Shown: positions 41,871 through 51,060, counted from the first letter of the stretch. The stretch: 64,000 nucleotides of DNA from Streptomyces odontomachi (GCF_024435355.1 NZ_JAMJWG010000002.1:310001-374000); one strand, 5' to 3'. Program-made: numbers and translations. The notes: generated from the letters alone by a model not told the origin.

Positions 41871-43562
41871 GCCGGTGCATCCTCCAAGGCGTACGGTGCG
41901 TCGTCCTGCCAGGCGTGCAGTCCCTGCCGTTGCACGGTCTGGGCGAGCGTACGGTGTCCGGCGCGGCCGGCGACGGCCACCCGCACCGGTTCGTGCGAGG
42001 TACGCGGCCACCATTCTCCGGCGGCGGTGTGGGCCACGGCGTGCAGGTCCGCCAGGGCCGCGGTGAGCCGGCGGCGGGCCTTCTCCAGAGCGGCGGGGTC
42101 CGGCACCGGTGCGTCGAGCGCGAGGCGTGCGTCGTCGACGGCGGCCTCGCAGCCGGTCAGGGCGCGCGGTACGCACGCCGGCACGCCGGTCGGCCACGGC
42201 GAGCGCTGCGGCGAAACCGAGCACGGCACCGATGAGCGTGTCCATGATCCGGCCGGTCATCAGCTCCGTCACCGGCGCGGGCCGCGCGAACTCCGTGACC
42301 AGCAGCGCCATCGGTGTCACGCAGATGGTCCCCAGCCAGTAGGCGCGGCTGATCAACGCCTCGGCGCCGAAGGCGAAGACCAGGCAGCACCCGATCAGCC
42401 CGGCCGGCCCCAGGTGGGCGAGCGGGGCGACGGCCGCGAAGATCAGCACACCGGCGAGGTTGCCGACCACCCGCTGCACGGTGCGGGACCAGGTGAGGCT
42501 GGTGTTGGCCTGGTAAAGGGCGGCGGCGGTGACCAGCGCCCAGTAGGGGCGGTCGACGCCGAGCGCGAGGGCTCCCCCGCCGGCCAGGGCACAGCCGACG
42601 AAGGTGCGCAGGGCGAGCGGCAGTGCCGGCGAACCGGGCGCGAAGGCGCGCCAGGGCGAACGCCGGGCCGCGCCGGTGCCGGCGTCGAGGCCGTGGATGT
42701 GCGGTGCGGGAATGCCGGCGATCTCCGCCGGGCGCGGCACGGGCCCGCCCCGGCGCAGTTGCCGGGCCCGGGCGCGCAGCCAGCGGGGTTCGGACGCATC
42801 GGGGGCGGCGAGGGCGACCTCGGCGCGCACCACGAGCAGTTCGAGGGCGCGCCGCTCCGGGTTGCGCGTTCCGCATGCGGCCAGCGACTCCCAGGCCCGG
42901 TGGACGGCGGCCACAGCGGCGCCGCGAGCGGCCTCGTGGCCCGCCCGGGTACCGCGGGTGGTGGCGTAGCCGCCGGCGGCGTCGAGTGCGGCGGCCACGG
43001 CGCGCCGCTCCGGTCCGTGCGGGCGCACCAGCGCGGGGGCCATGCCGACGCACCAGGCGATCAGGCCGGCGACGGCCGTGAGCGCCAGATGCCCGGGCAC
43101 CTGGTCGAGCCGCTGGGGGAAGAACAGTGCGGCCGAGCTGATGAAGACGTAGATGACATGCGCGGGCGGACCGATGCGGGCGGCGTCACACAGCGTCTTC
43201 TGCACGGCGGCCAGCAGCGCGCCCACGGTCACGAGGATCATCGCCTGCCGGGTCAGCGAGGCCGTGACCAGGCAGATCCCCAAAGAGGCCACCATGCCGA
43301 CGACGACCCAGGCGAGGGTACGGGCGCGGGTCGCATAGGGGCGGTCGTGGGCGTACAGGGCGCAGAACGAGCCGGCCATCGTGTACGCGATCAGGTCGGT
43401 GCGGCCGAGCGTCAGCAGCACGACATCGGGGATGGCGGTGGCGATGACCACGCTCCACGCGTGCTTGAACCAGATCTCGGAAGGGCGGTGTGGGCGCAGC
43501 ACGCTCAGGAGCGGGAAACGGCGGGTGGATGCGGACCGGACGGGAGTAGGTGTACTGCGCAT
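41867..43562 (-). pseudogene. FUSC family membrane protein, frameshifted near its C-terminus
   Basis: From the ATG at 43562 the frame encodes two sets of membrane helices and the FUSC-like segment of aromatic-acid or toxin exporters. Near 42157-42195 the frame turns into Arg-rich nonsense after AALAVADRRAG. The coherent C-terminal part (ALTGCEAAVDDARLALDAP, then AGEWWPR) continues one frame over and ends exactly at the ATGA shared with the MarR gene. An 8-bp tandem repeat (GCACGCCG at 42173-42180 and 42181-42188) lies at the break; loss of one further unit would give the observed frame, gain would not. A sequencing error or a very recent mutation are both possible. Confidence 0.75.
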
Positions 43563-43565
43563 GCG

Positions 43566-43600
43566 ATTAATGTTAACAAGTATTTCACCAGAAAAATAAT
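43566..43600 (-). promoter_or_regulatory. AT-rich promoter/operator before the FUSC-MarR operon
   Basis: TGTTAACA at 43571-43578 is a perfect palindrome inside a strongly AT-rich patch. TAACAT on the minus strand (43570-43575) ends seven bases before the ATG, so the message may be leaderless; no ribosome site is present. A MarR-type operator overlapping this -10 is the natural reading. Confidence 0.5.
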
Positions 43601-43835
43601 TGGAAAGGATCTCCTCGCCCTACCTCACCCTGCCCCCATGCATCCACCCCCTCTGGCGCACCCAAGGGGGTCGCACAGCGCCACGGCGCGCTCCCCCATA
43701 TCGCCCCCTTACGCCCATTCGTGCCCGCGTGGACACACAGCGTGACGGGCAGGTCGTGAGGGATGTCGCCGGTCCGTCGGGCGGGCCGACCGGGAGGGGA
43801 CCGGTCGGAGGCGGTCGGCGAGGGAGGGATGCACC

Positions 43836-44423
43836 GTGCTGACATCGGCCCCGGCCGCCTGGTTGCTCGTGGCGCTCTGCGCGGTGGCGGGGGCCTACTG
43901 CGTGCTGCGGACGCGGAGCGCGCTCGAGGAGCAGCGCCGTTCCGCGGGAGCCGACGCCACCATGGGGTTCGGCATGGCGGCGATGGCCGTACCGGCCGCT
44001 GCCGCCCGGCCGCCGGGGTCCTGGCAGGTCTGCGCGGCCGTCTTCGGCGCCATGGCGCTGCATGCGGCCTGGTCGGCCCGGCCCGGCCGGCACGGCTGGC
44101 ATGGCCGGCACCATCTGCACCATCTGGTCGGCGCGTCGGCCATGGTGTACATGGCGGCCGTGATGGCCGGAGGCGGCGGCCACGGCCACATGGGGCACAT
44201 GGCGCAGGGTGGCATGGGCATACCCGAGCTGACCGGCCTTCTGCTGGTGTACTTCACGGCGCATGTGCTGTGGGCCGGAGCACGGCTGGCACCCTCGGGT
44301 CCGCCCGCCCCCGGCGCGCGGGACGGCAAGGGCGGCCTTGGATGGGCCGACCGGCCGGAGTTGGCGCGGGCGTGCCAGCTGGCGATGAGCATCGGCATGC
44401 TGGCGATGCTGCTGGCGATGTGA
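43836..44423 (+). CDS. DUF5134 family membrane protein, His/Met-rich
   Basis: The 195-residue protein has about five hydrophobic segments. Between them lie histidine- and methionine-rich stretches, HGWHGRHHLHHLVG and HGHMGHMAQGGMG, that look able to bind copper or another soft metal. I assign it to DUF5134 by its overall pattern; the function is unknown. The GTG start has GAGGGAGGGA upstream. It precedes a membrane metallopeptidase on the same strand by 102 bp. Confidence 0.75.
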   Translation: MLTSAPAAWLLVALCAVAGAYCVLRTRSALEEQRRSAGADATMGFGMAAMAVPAAAARPPGSWQVCAAVFGAMALHAAWSARPGRHGWHGRHHLHHLVGASAMVYMAAVMAGGGGHGHMGHMAQGGMGIPELTGLLLVYFTAHVLWAGARLAPSGPPAPGARDGKGGLGWADRPELARACQLAMSIGMLAMLLAM

Positions 44424-44525
44424 GGTGCCGCGTACGTCGCGCCAGGCTCCGCCGAACCGTGGCGTGCGTCACTTGAGTTGGCACACCGTATCGCCGGGCT
44501 GCCTGCCGCCATAGGCTCTTGGCCC

Positions 44526-45461
44526 ATGATGGTCGCCGTGGCGTTGTTGCTGCTGGGTGCGCTGATCGCCGTCGCGGGCCCCCGGCTGCTCGGCCACGCG
44601 AGATGGACCGACCGGGAACCCGTCGTCGCACTGTGGGCCTGGCAGTGCGTGGTGGCGGCCGTGCTGCTGTGCTGCGTGCTCGCGATGGCGCTGAGCGCAT
44701 CGGCGGCTTGGCGGGTGGTGCGCGGCCAGGTGTTCGCTCCCGCACCGGACCGGGTCGTCGAGGCGTACGCCCTCGAGGCACCGCGGCTCTGGGCCGCGAC
44801 GATCGCGGTACTGCTGGCCTGCGGCGGGCTGTGGACCGGGGCGATGCTGCTGCGCGAGGTGGCCGGGGCCCGGGCACGCCGTCGGCGTCGGAGGGTCGAA
44901 CTCCTCGCGCAGGCCCCGTTGTTGCCGGGCGAGCAGCAGCGCGGCGACCGGCTGGTGATCCTGGAGGGCGACCGGCCCGACGCCTGGTGGCTGCCCGGCA
45001 CCCCACCCCAGCTGGTCGTCACGACCGCCGCTCTGCGACGCCTGGAAGGCCGCGCCCTCGATGCCGTCCTCGCCCACGAGCAGGGCCATGCCCGGGCCCG
45101 ACACGACTGGCTGCTGTACTGCTCGGGGGCGTTGGCGGAGGGCTTCCCTCAAGTGCCGGTGTTCGCCGCGTTCCGCACGGAAATGCACCGGCTGGTGGAG
45201 CTGGCGGCCGACGACATGGCGTCCCGGCGGTTCGGGCGGCTCGCCATCGCGCTGGCGCTGGTCGAGCTGAACGAGGACCGGGGCGTGTTCGGGCCCGCCG
45301 CCACCCCGCAGGCGCAGGTGCCACAGCGGGTGCACCGGCTACTCGCCGCGCCCCGCAGGCTGCGTCCTGTACACCGGCTGCGGCTCACCGCTGCCGCGGC
45401 GCTGATCCCGGCCGTACCGCTGCTGGTGACGTTCGTACCCGGGTTGCGGGCGCTGGGCTGA
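44526..45461 (+). CDS. M56 family membrane metallopeptidase (BlaR1/MecR1-like)
   Basis: This 312-residue protein has several membrane helices and the zinc peptidase motif HEQGH at 184-188, with E225 in LVELAADD as third ligand. It lacks the C-terminal penicillin-binding sensor of BlaR1, as do many Streptomyces M56 proteins that are paired with a BlaI repressor; no BlaI is next to it here. It presumably cleaves a cytoplasmic target from the membrane. A TAGGCT box ends eight bases before the ATG-ATG start, suggesting a leaderless mRNA. Confidence 0.87.
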   Translation: MMVAVALLLLGALIAVAGPRLLGHARWTDREPVVALWAWQCVVAAVLLCCVLAMALSASAAWRVVRGQVFAPAPDRVVEAYALEAPRLWAATIAVLLACGGLWTGAMLLREVAGARARRRRRRVELLAQAPLLPGEQQRGDRLVILEGDRPDAWWLPGTPPQLVVTTAALRRLEGRALDAVLAHEQGHARARHDWLLYCSGALAEGFPQVPVFAAFRTEMHRLVELAADDMASRRFGRLAIALALVELNEDRGVFGPAATPQAQVPQRVHRLLAAPRRLRPVHRLRLTAAAALIPAVPLLVTFVPGLRALG

Positions 45462-45667
45462 GGGACCGCGTCGGGGTTGCGGACCCCGGCCGGACGGTTC
45501 ACGCCCGGATCGGGCCGTGGCCCCGACCTGGTGCCCGGTACCGATCGCACGGCCTCCAGGCCGGTGGTCGCGGACGGGGGATCCGGGTTCGTGGGCCCGT
45601 CCGTGCGTGGCAGGGGACGGCGCGCCGTAACTGGCCATGGGCTTCGGCCGTCCGCCAGGATCACCGC

Positions 45668-46372
45668 ATGCACCCGGCCGCACCGTCAGGCGCCCGATCC
45701 GACCCGCGCACCACCCGCCGCACCGCCGTGCGCGTCGCGCTTCTCCTCGCGCTGCCCTGCGCGCTGCTCGTCGCGCTCGTGGCGGCGCGCTGGACACCGC
45801 TGATGGACCTGGACACCGACTGGGCACGCGCCACGCACCGGCAGGCCTTGGCGGATCCGGGTCTGACCCATGCCAATCGGGTGCTCACCGACAGGGTGTG
45901 GGACCCGTGGACGATGCGCGCCCTGGCTGTTCTGGCCGCCCTGTGGTGGGGGGTCCGCGGCGCATGGCGGCCCGCCGTGTGGCTGCTGGTCACGGTGGTG
46001 TGCGGGGCGCTCGTCCAACAGGGCGTCAAGGCCGCGGTGGCCCGTCCCAGACCGGTGTGGCGGCACCCGGTGGACACGGCGCACTACGCGGCCTTCCCGT
46101 CAGGGCATGCGATGACCGCGACCGTGGTCTGCGGTGCCCTGTTGTGGCTGCTGTACATGCGTCACGGTCGCGGCCCCCTGTGGTGGACGGCCTCGGGCCT
46201 GGCGGTGGTCAGTGTCGCGGGGGTGGGCCTGACCCGGGTGTGGTTGGGGGTGCACTGGCCGTCGGACGTGCTGGGTGGCTGGCTGTTGGGGGCGCTGACG
46301 GTGGCCGTGGCGGTGGCCCTCGCACCGGGCGCGGCGGACCACGGCCGGGAGCGTCCCCCCGGACGCCCTTGA
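45668..46372 (+). CDS. PAP2 superfamily membrane phosphatase
   Basis: The 234-residue protein has six hydrophobic segments and all three PAP2 motifs: K121-RP129 in KAAVARPRP, PSGH at 144-147, and R190-H196-D200 in TRVWLGVHWPSD. It should dephosphorylate a lipid phosphate such as phosphatidate or undecaprenyl diphosphate at the outer face of the membrane. It starts at ATG 45668. It is not clearly in an operon with the M56 gene, which ends 206 bp upstream. Confidence 0.9.
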   Translation: MHPAAPSGARSDPRTTRRTAVRVALLLALPCALLVALVAARWTPLMDLDTDWARATHRQALADPGLTHANRVLTDRVWDPWTMRALAVLAALWWGVRGAWRPAVWLLVTVVCGALVQQGVKAAVARPRPVWRHPVDTAHYAAFPSGHAMTATVVCGALLWLLYMRHGRGPLWWTASGLAVVSVAGVGLTRVWLGVHWPSDVLGGWLLGALTVAVAVALAPGAADHGRERPPGRP

Positions 46373-46403
46373 CCTCGTGGCGGGGGGCGCGAAGGATCCT
46401 GGC

Positions 46404-47165
46404 ATGATCACAGGCGTTCTGTTCGATTTCTCCGGGACCCTCTTCCGTATCGAGTCGGTCGAGTCCTGGCTGCGGGCGGTGCTGCGCACCTCGGATGTGT
46501 CCATGCCCGAGGACGAGATCCGGCGGGCGGCGGCCGGCCTGGAGGCGGCGGGCGCGCTGCCCGGTGGCTCCACCCCGCAGCGGATGCCGGACGAGCTGGC
46601 CCGTGCCTGGGAGGTCCGCGACCGGGACGCCTCGCTGCACCGGGCGGTGTACACGCGCCTGTCCCGGCAGGTCGACCTGCCGGAGCCGGATCTGCACGAC
46701 ACCCTGTACGACCGCCACAAGACCCCGGCGGCCTGGAATCCCTACCCGGACGCGGAACCGGTGCTCGCCGGGTTGCGGTCCCGCGGTGTCGCCGTCGGCG
46801 TGGTGAGCAACATCGGCTGGGATCTGCGTCCCGTCTTCCGCTCGCACGGCCTCGACCGGTACGTCGACACGTACGTCCTGTCCTACGAGCACGGCATCCA
46901 GAAGCCCGACAGCCGGATCTTCGCGCTGGCCTGCGAGAAGCTGGGGCTCGCGCCGGGTGAGGTGCTGATGGTCGGGGACGAGCGCAGGGCGGACGGCGGT
47001 GCGGCGCGGATCGGCTGCCGGGTGCACTTCGTGGATCATCTGCCGGTCGGCGAGCGGCCGGACGGCCTGCTGCCGGTCCTGGACCTCACCGGCCCCGACG
47101 GCCTCGCCGGGCCCGATGCCGGTGGTCCCGGCCTCACCGGGGACGGTCGTGCACCACGCCGGTGA
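46404..47165 (+). CDS. HAD family hydrolase
   Basis: The 253-residue protein has HAD motif I FDFSGTLF (Ser where most members have the second Asp, giving DFSGT), motif II VVSNIG, the motif III lysine in GIQKPDSRIF and motif IV MVGDERRAD. The cap is helical. A DxSGT variant may weaken phosphatase chemistry, so it could be a dehalogenase-like or altered phosphohydrolase. The ATG at 46404 has AAGGA upstream; a GTG at 46377 would overlap the preceding gene end. The tail after residue 225 is Gly/Pro-rich. Confidence 0.85.
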   Translation: MITGVLFDFSGTLFRIESVESWLRAVLRTSDVSMPEDEIRRAAAGLEAAGALPGGSTPQRMPDELARAWEVRDRDASLHRAVYTRLSRQVDLPEPDLHDTLYDRHKTPAAWNPYPDAEPVLAGLRSRGVAVGVVSNIGWDLRPVFRSHGLDRYVDTYVLSYEHGIQKPDSRIFALACEKLGLAPGEVLMVGDERRADGGAARIGCRVHFVDHLPVGERPDGLLPVLDLTGPDGLAGPDAGGPGLTGDGRAPRR

Positions 47166-47373
47166 CCTGGTCAGGTCGGGAGCGGGTACGCACAGGCAAG
47201 TACCGCACACACGCGCCTGAGGCATACGCCTCTCACCCATGTCGTGAAAATATGTCGCCGGCATATGTGGAAGCGCAATAATGCCGCCCGCATGGACGAT
47301 CCCCCGCGTCGCCCATGCGGACGGCAAGTCTCGTACGGATCCCCTTGCGGGCACCCGTACGCGACGCACTGAG

Positions 47374-47391
47374 TATATTGGCTGTGAGCCA
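47374..47391 (+). promoter_or_regulatory. TetR promoter with overlapping palindrome
   Basis: TATATT at 47374-47379 makes a good -10; TGGCT-GTG-AGCCA at 47379-47391 is a palindrome that starts on it. The pair fits autorepression of the following gene. Confidence 0.6.
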
Positions 47392-47411
47392 GTCAACGCA
47401 GGAGTTACAGG

Positions 47412-48083
47412 ATGTCCCCTCGAAGCGCATCGGTCAATGAAGAGTTGCGCCGGCGCTCACGGGAGCGTCTCTTGCAGGCAGCCCTGGAGTTGGTGAGCGA
47501 GCGGGGGTACGACTCCACCACGCTCGCGGGAATCGCCGACCGCGCCGGTTCGGCCCGTGGCCTGGTGTCGTACTACTTCCCCGGCAAGCGCCAGCTGGTG
47601 CAGTCCGCGGTGCACCGCCTGATGCACCGCACCCTGGAGCAGGCGCTGGAGCGCGAGCCGCACACCGACGACGGTCGGGAGCGCATGGCGCGGGCCATCG
47701 ACGCGATCCTGGGCCTGGCGCAGGACCGGCCGATGCTGATGCGTACGCACATGGCGGGCATCCTGCAAGCCGAGGGCTTCGTCCAGTGCTACGAGCAGCA
47801 ACGGCTCGCGGAACTGCTGGAGGACACCGTCCGGCACTACGGCTCGGGCGCCGTCGAGCGCGACTACCCGATGCTCAGGGCGCTTCTCATGGGCGCCGTG
47901 TTCGCCACACTGGTGCCCGGCGTTCCGATGCCGATGGAGACGCTGCGCGGCGAGCTGTTCCGGCGCTACAAGCTCGACTGGGAGCAGGGCACACCGCCGG
48001 GCTCTGCACCCGCGAACGGGCACGCGGTGGAACCGTCGGACTTCTCGGAGTTCTTCGACGTACGGCCCATGGACCCGAAGTAG
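47412..48083 (+). CDS. TetR family transcriptional regulator
   Basis: The 223-residue repressor has a TetR helix-turn-helix at residues 20-65 (ERGYDSTTLAGIADRAGSARGLVSYYFPGKRQLVQ, quoted in part) and a helical ligand domain. AGGAG precedes the ATG. The palindrome overlapping its own -10 indicates autoregulation. The neighbouring genes are a HAD hydrolase upstream and a convergent ArsR gene, so its other targets are not evident. Confidence 0.9.
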   Translation: MSPRSASVNEELRRRSRERLLQAALELVSERGYDSTTLAGIADRAGSARGLVSYYFPGKRQLVQSAVHRLMHRTLEQALEREPHTDDGRERMARAIDAILGLAQDRPMLMRTHMAGILQAEGFVQCYEQQRLAELLEDTVRHYGSGAVERDYPMLRALLMGAVFATLVPGVPMPMETLRGELFRRYKLDWEQGTPPGSAPANGHAVEPSDFSEFFDVRPMDPK

Positions 48084-48155
48084 CGGGCCGAGAGCCCCAC
48101 CTACGGCAAGGTGACGAGGCTCAGAGCATGCCGGCGGCGCCGGTTCAGGTCCGGC

Positions 48156-48509
48156 TCAGGCCCGCCCCCGGCGTGCGGTCCGGCCTCGGGAGGCGGCCAG
48201 CACGCTGTCGAGCAGGCCGGGGAAGAGCGCGTCCAGGTCGCTGCGGCGCAGGCCGTTCATCTTCGCGGTGCCCCGGTAGACCTGCCGGATGATCCCGCTC
48301 TCGCGCAGCACCCGGAAGTGGTGCGTGGTCGTGGACTTGGTGACGGGAAGGTCGAAGTGGGAGCAGGGCAGTTCATCACCGGTTTCGGCCAGCTCGCACA
48401 CGACGCTCAGCCGCACGGGGTCCGACAGTGCGTGCAGCACCGCCTCCAGGCGGATCAGCTCGCGCGGCGGGTGGGCCAGCGCACGGCCGGCGGGGGCAGC
48501 GGCGGTCAC
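48156..48509 (-). CDS. ArsR family transcriptional regulator
   Basis: The 117-residue regulator has an ArsR winged helix with LHALSDPVRLSVVCELAETGDELPC and the recognition helix in TKSTTTHHFRVLRESGIIRQ. Two cysteines (VCEL and LPCSHF) resemble those of quinone- or redox-sensing ArsR proteins rather than a classic ELCVCDL metal site. GTG start with GGAG upstream. It is divergent from the Old Yellow Enzyme gene across 184 bp containing a 13-bp palindrome, and likely represses that enzyme. Confidence 0.88.
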   Translation of the reverse strand: MTAAAPAGRALAHPPRELIRLEAVLHALSDPVRLSVVCELAETGDELPCSHFDLPVTKSTTTHHFRVLRESGIIRQVYRGTAKMNGLRRSDLDALFPGLLDSVLAASRGRTARRGRA

Positions 48510-48580
48510 GGCGGCAGGCTCCTCCTTCTGCTCCTTGGGGCTCCCTCACACGAGGTTGTTTGTACGGGAACCACCGTAGT

Positions 48581-48608
48581 TTGACAAGTCTCGTAGTACG
48601 TTGCGTAC
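48581..48608 (+). promoter_or_regulatory. Promoter and palindrome between ArsR and OYE genes
   Basis: TTGACA at 48581-48586 is a perfect -35 for the oxidoreductase; the -10 is probably TACCGT at 48606-48611. GTACG-TTG-CGTAC at 48596-48608 is a perfect palindrome inside this promoter and is a likely ArsR operator. Confidence 0.6.
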
Positions 48609-48693
48609 CGTACTCGGCGTCCCGGTGGACCGGATCGACTCCGGGCCCGCCCCCTGTTCCGCCGCGCCCCGCCCGTGACGAGAGGAGCCCGCC

Positions 48694-49773
48694 GTGAGCG
48701 CCCTGTTCGAGCCCTTCACGCTGCGTTCGCTGACCGTGCCGAACCGCATCTGGATGGCGCCGATGTGCCAGTACAGCGCCGTCGCCGAAGGGCCTGACGA
48801 GGGTGCTCCCACGGACTGGCACTTCCAGCACCTTGCCGCTCGCGCCGTGGGCGGTACGGGCCTGATCCTCACCGAGGCGACCGCCATCAGCCCCGAAGGC
48901 CGTATCAGCCCGCATGACCTGGGGTTGTGGAACGACACGCAGACCGAGGCGTTCCGGCGGATCACCGCCTTCCTGAAGAGCCAGGGCAGCGTGCCCGGAA
49001 TCCAGCTCGCCCATGCCGGCCGCAAGGCGTCCACCGACGCGCCGTGGCGGGGCGGCACCCCGCTCGGCACCGACGAGGGCGGTTGGCGGCCGGCCGGGCC
49101 GAGCCCGCTGCCCTTCGACGACCGGCACCAGGTGCCCGCGGAGCTGACCGCGGACGGCATACGACGGGTCACGGCCGAGTTCGCGAGGGCCGCCGAGCGT
49201 GCGCTGGCCGCCGGGTTCGAGGTCGCGGAAGTGCACGGGGCGCACGGGTACCTGATCGGTGAGTTCCTCTCACCGCACTCGAACCACCGCACCGACGGCT
49301 ACGGCGGCACCTTCGAGAACCGCACCCGATTCGCGCTGGAGGTCGTCGACGCGATCCGCGCGGTGTGGCCCGACGATCGACCGCTGTTCTTCCGGATATC
49401 CGCCACCGACTGGCTGGAGACGAACGGCTGGACGCCCGACGACACCGTGCGCCTCGCCGCGCTCCTGCGGGAACACGGCGTGGACCTGCTGGACGTCTCC
49501 TCCGGCGGCAACGCCTCCGGCGTCCGCATCCCTCTCGGCCCCGGCTACCAGGTGCCCTTCGCGGCCCGCGTCCGAAGGGAGACCGGGCTGCCGGTCGGCG
49601 CCGTCGGACTCATCACCGAGCCCGACCAGGCCGAGAAGATCGTCGCCAACGGTGAGGCGGACGCCGTCCTGCTCGGCCGTGAGCTGCTGCGCGACCCGAC
49701 CTGGGCGCAGCGCGCCGCGCGGGCGCTGGGCGGCGACGTTCACGTGCCGGATCAGTACCTGCGGGCGATCTGA
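48694..49773 (+). CDS. Old Yellow Enzyme family NADH:flavin oxidoreductase (YqjM-like)
   Basis: The 359-residue FMN enzyme begins LFEPFTLRSLTVPNRIWMAPMCQYSA (quoted in part) with the YqjM-class Cys and Tyr. It has HAGRK, the catalytic-type EVHGAHGYLIGEFLSPHSN with the substrate-binding histidine pair, and DAVLLGRELLRDP. It reduces activated C=C bonds of enals, enones or quinones with NAD(P)H. GTG start with GAGAGGAG upstream. Control by the divergent ArsR-type regulator suggests induction by electrophiles, by analogy with quinone-responsive systems. Confidence 0.92.
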   Translation: MSALFEPFTLRSLTVPNRIWMAPMCQYSAVAEGPDEGAPTDWHFQHLAARAVGGTGLILTEATAISPEGRISPHDLGLWNDTQTEAFRRITAFLKSQGSVPGIQLAHAGRKASTDAPWRGGTPLGTDEGGWRPAGPSPLPFDDRHQVPAELTADGIRRVTAEFARAAERALAAGFEVAEVHGAHGYLIGEFLSPHSNHRTDGYGGTFENRTRFALEVVDAIRAVWPDDRPLFFRISATDWLETNGWTPDDTVRLAALLREHGVDLLDVSSGGNASGVRIPLGPGYQVPFAARVRRETGLPVGAVGLITEPDQAEKIVANGEADAVLLGRELLRDPTWAQRAARALGGDVHVPDQYLRAI

Positions 49774-49857
49774 GCCCACCGGCGTTCCGCACGGGCACCG
49801 GGTCCCCGCGGTGCGCGTGCGGGCCTCGGCGGGGACGCAGCCGGGCCGCCGCTCAAC

Positions 49858-49863
49858 TAGCGT
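49858..49863 (+). promoter_or_regulatory. -10 box, probable leaderless homocysteine methyltransferase
   Basis: TAGCGT ends seven bases before the GTG at 49871; a GGGAG directly abutting the start is too close to serve as a ribosome site. Confidence 0.5.
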
Positions 49864-49870
49864 CGGGAGC

Positions 49871-50890
49871 GTGGACGGCACAGGCACTTTCCTTGCAGCG
49901 CTCACCCGCGGGCCGCTCGTGCTGGACGGCGGCTTGTCGAACCAGTTGGAGGCGGCGGGCCACGACCTGAGTGACGAGCTGTGGTCCGCACGGCTGCTCG
50001 CCGACCGTCCGGCGGCCCTCACGGACGCCCACCGCGCCTACTACGAGGCGGGCGCGGACGTGGTGATCACGGCAAGCTACCAGGCCACGTTCGAGGGGTT
50101 CGCGCGCCGGGGTGTCGGCACCGTGCGCGCCGCCGAGTTGCTGCGCTCGAGCGTGCTGCTGGCCCGCCGGGCGGCCACCGGGGACGACGCGGGCCCGGCC
50201 ACGGAAGTCGGCGCCGGGTCGGGCGGTGGCACGTTCGCCGGGTCCGGCGACGGCACGGCGCGGCCGCTGTGGGTGGCCGCGTCGGTGGGTCCGTACGGGG
50301 CGATGCTCGCGGACGGATCCGAGTACCGCGGCCGGTACGGGCTGAGCGTGGCGGAGCTGGAGCGCTTCCACCGCCCGCGCCTCGACGTCCTGGCGAACGC
50401 GGCACCGGACGTGCTCGCCCTGGAGACCGTCCCGGACGTCGACGAGGCGCGTGCGCTGCTGCGTGCGGTCCGCGGGCTCGGCGTGCCCGCGTGGCTGTCG
50501 TACAGCATCAGCGGCGGGCGGACGCGGGCCGGGCAGCCGTTGGACGAGGCGTTCGCGCTCGCCGCGGATGCGGACGAGGTGATCGCGGTCGGGGTGAACT
50601 GCTGCACGCCGGACGACGCCGACGCGGCGGTGCCCCTCGCGGCCCGGGTCACCGGGAAACCCGTCGTGGTCTACCCGAACAGCGGCGAGGGATGGGACGC
50701 GCGGACCCGCTCGTGGCGTGGCTCGGCGTCCTTCGCGGCCGGCCGGGTGGGCCGCTGGCGGGCCGCGGGTGCCCGGCTGATCGGCGGATGCTGCCGGGTG
50801 GGACCGGAGACCATTGCACGGGTGGCAGCAGAACTGACCGGAACCCGTCCCCCCACACCCGGCGGTCCGACCCGCGAGCAGTCCCACTGA
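49871..50890 (+). CDS. Homocysteine S-methyltransferase (MmuM-like)
   Basis: The 339-residue barrel has LVLDGGLSNQLEAAG at the start and the three zinc-binding cysteines C244 (in VGVNCC), C307 and C308 (in LIGGCCRVGP). It methylates homocysteine to methionine, with S-methylmethionine or S-adenosylmethionine as donor. A Gly-rich loop of about 25 residues (TEVGAGSGGGTFAGSG) after residue 115 is longer than in the enteric enzyme. No amino-acid permease of the MmuP type is adjacent. A TAGCGT box just ahead suggests leaderless translation from the GTG. Confidence 0.9.
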   Translation: MDGTGTFLAALTRGPLVLDGGLSNQLEAAGHDLSDELWSARLLADRPAALTDAHRAYYEAGADVVITASYQATFEGFARRGVGTVRAAELLRSSVLLARRAATGDDAGPATEVGAGSGGGTFAGSGDGTARPLWVAASVGPYGAMLADGSEYRGRYGLSVAELERFHRPRLDVLANAAPDVLALETVPDVDEARALLRAVRGLGVPAWLSYSISGGRTRAGQPLDEAFALAADADEVIAVGVNCCTPDDADAAVPLAARVTGKPVVVYPNSGEGWDARTRSWRGSASFAAGRVGRWRAAGARLIGGCCRVGPETIARVAAELTGTRPPTPGGPTREQSH

Positions 50891-51060
50891 GCCACAGCGG
50901 GCCGGGCGGGCAGGCGTTCGACCTGCACAGGGGTGCCGTGCGCCGCTTGGTGTCGTGCCGCGTCCGAGGGCGTTGTCAGTGGCAGGGTGCAGACTGACCG
51001 ATGGCTGAAAGAGCGGGGTCCCGGACGGGCCGGGGCTGCGACACACCGGAGGTGGCCGGC

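Noticed and set aside
47233..47430. Minus-strand 65-codon frame upstream of the TetR gene
   Set aside because: It crosses the TetR promoter and start and has no recognisable family or ribosome site.
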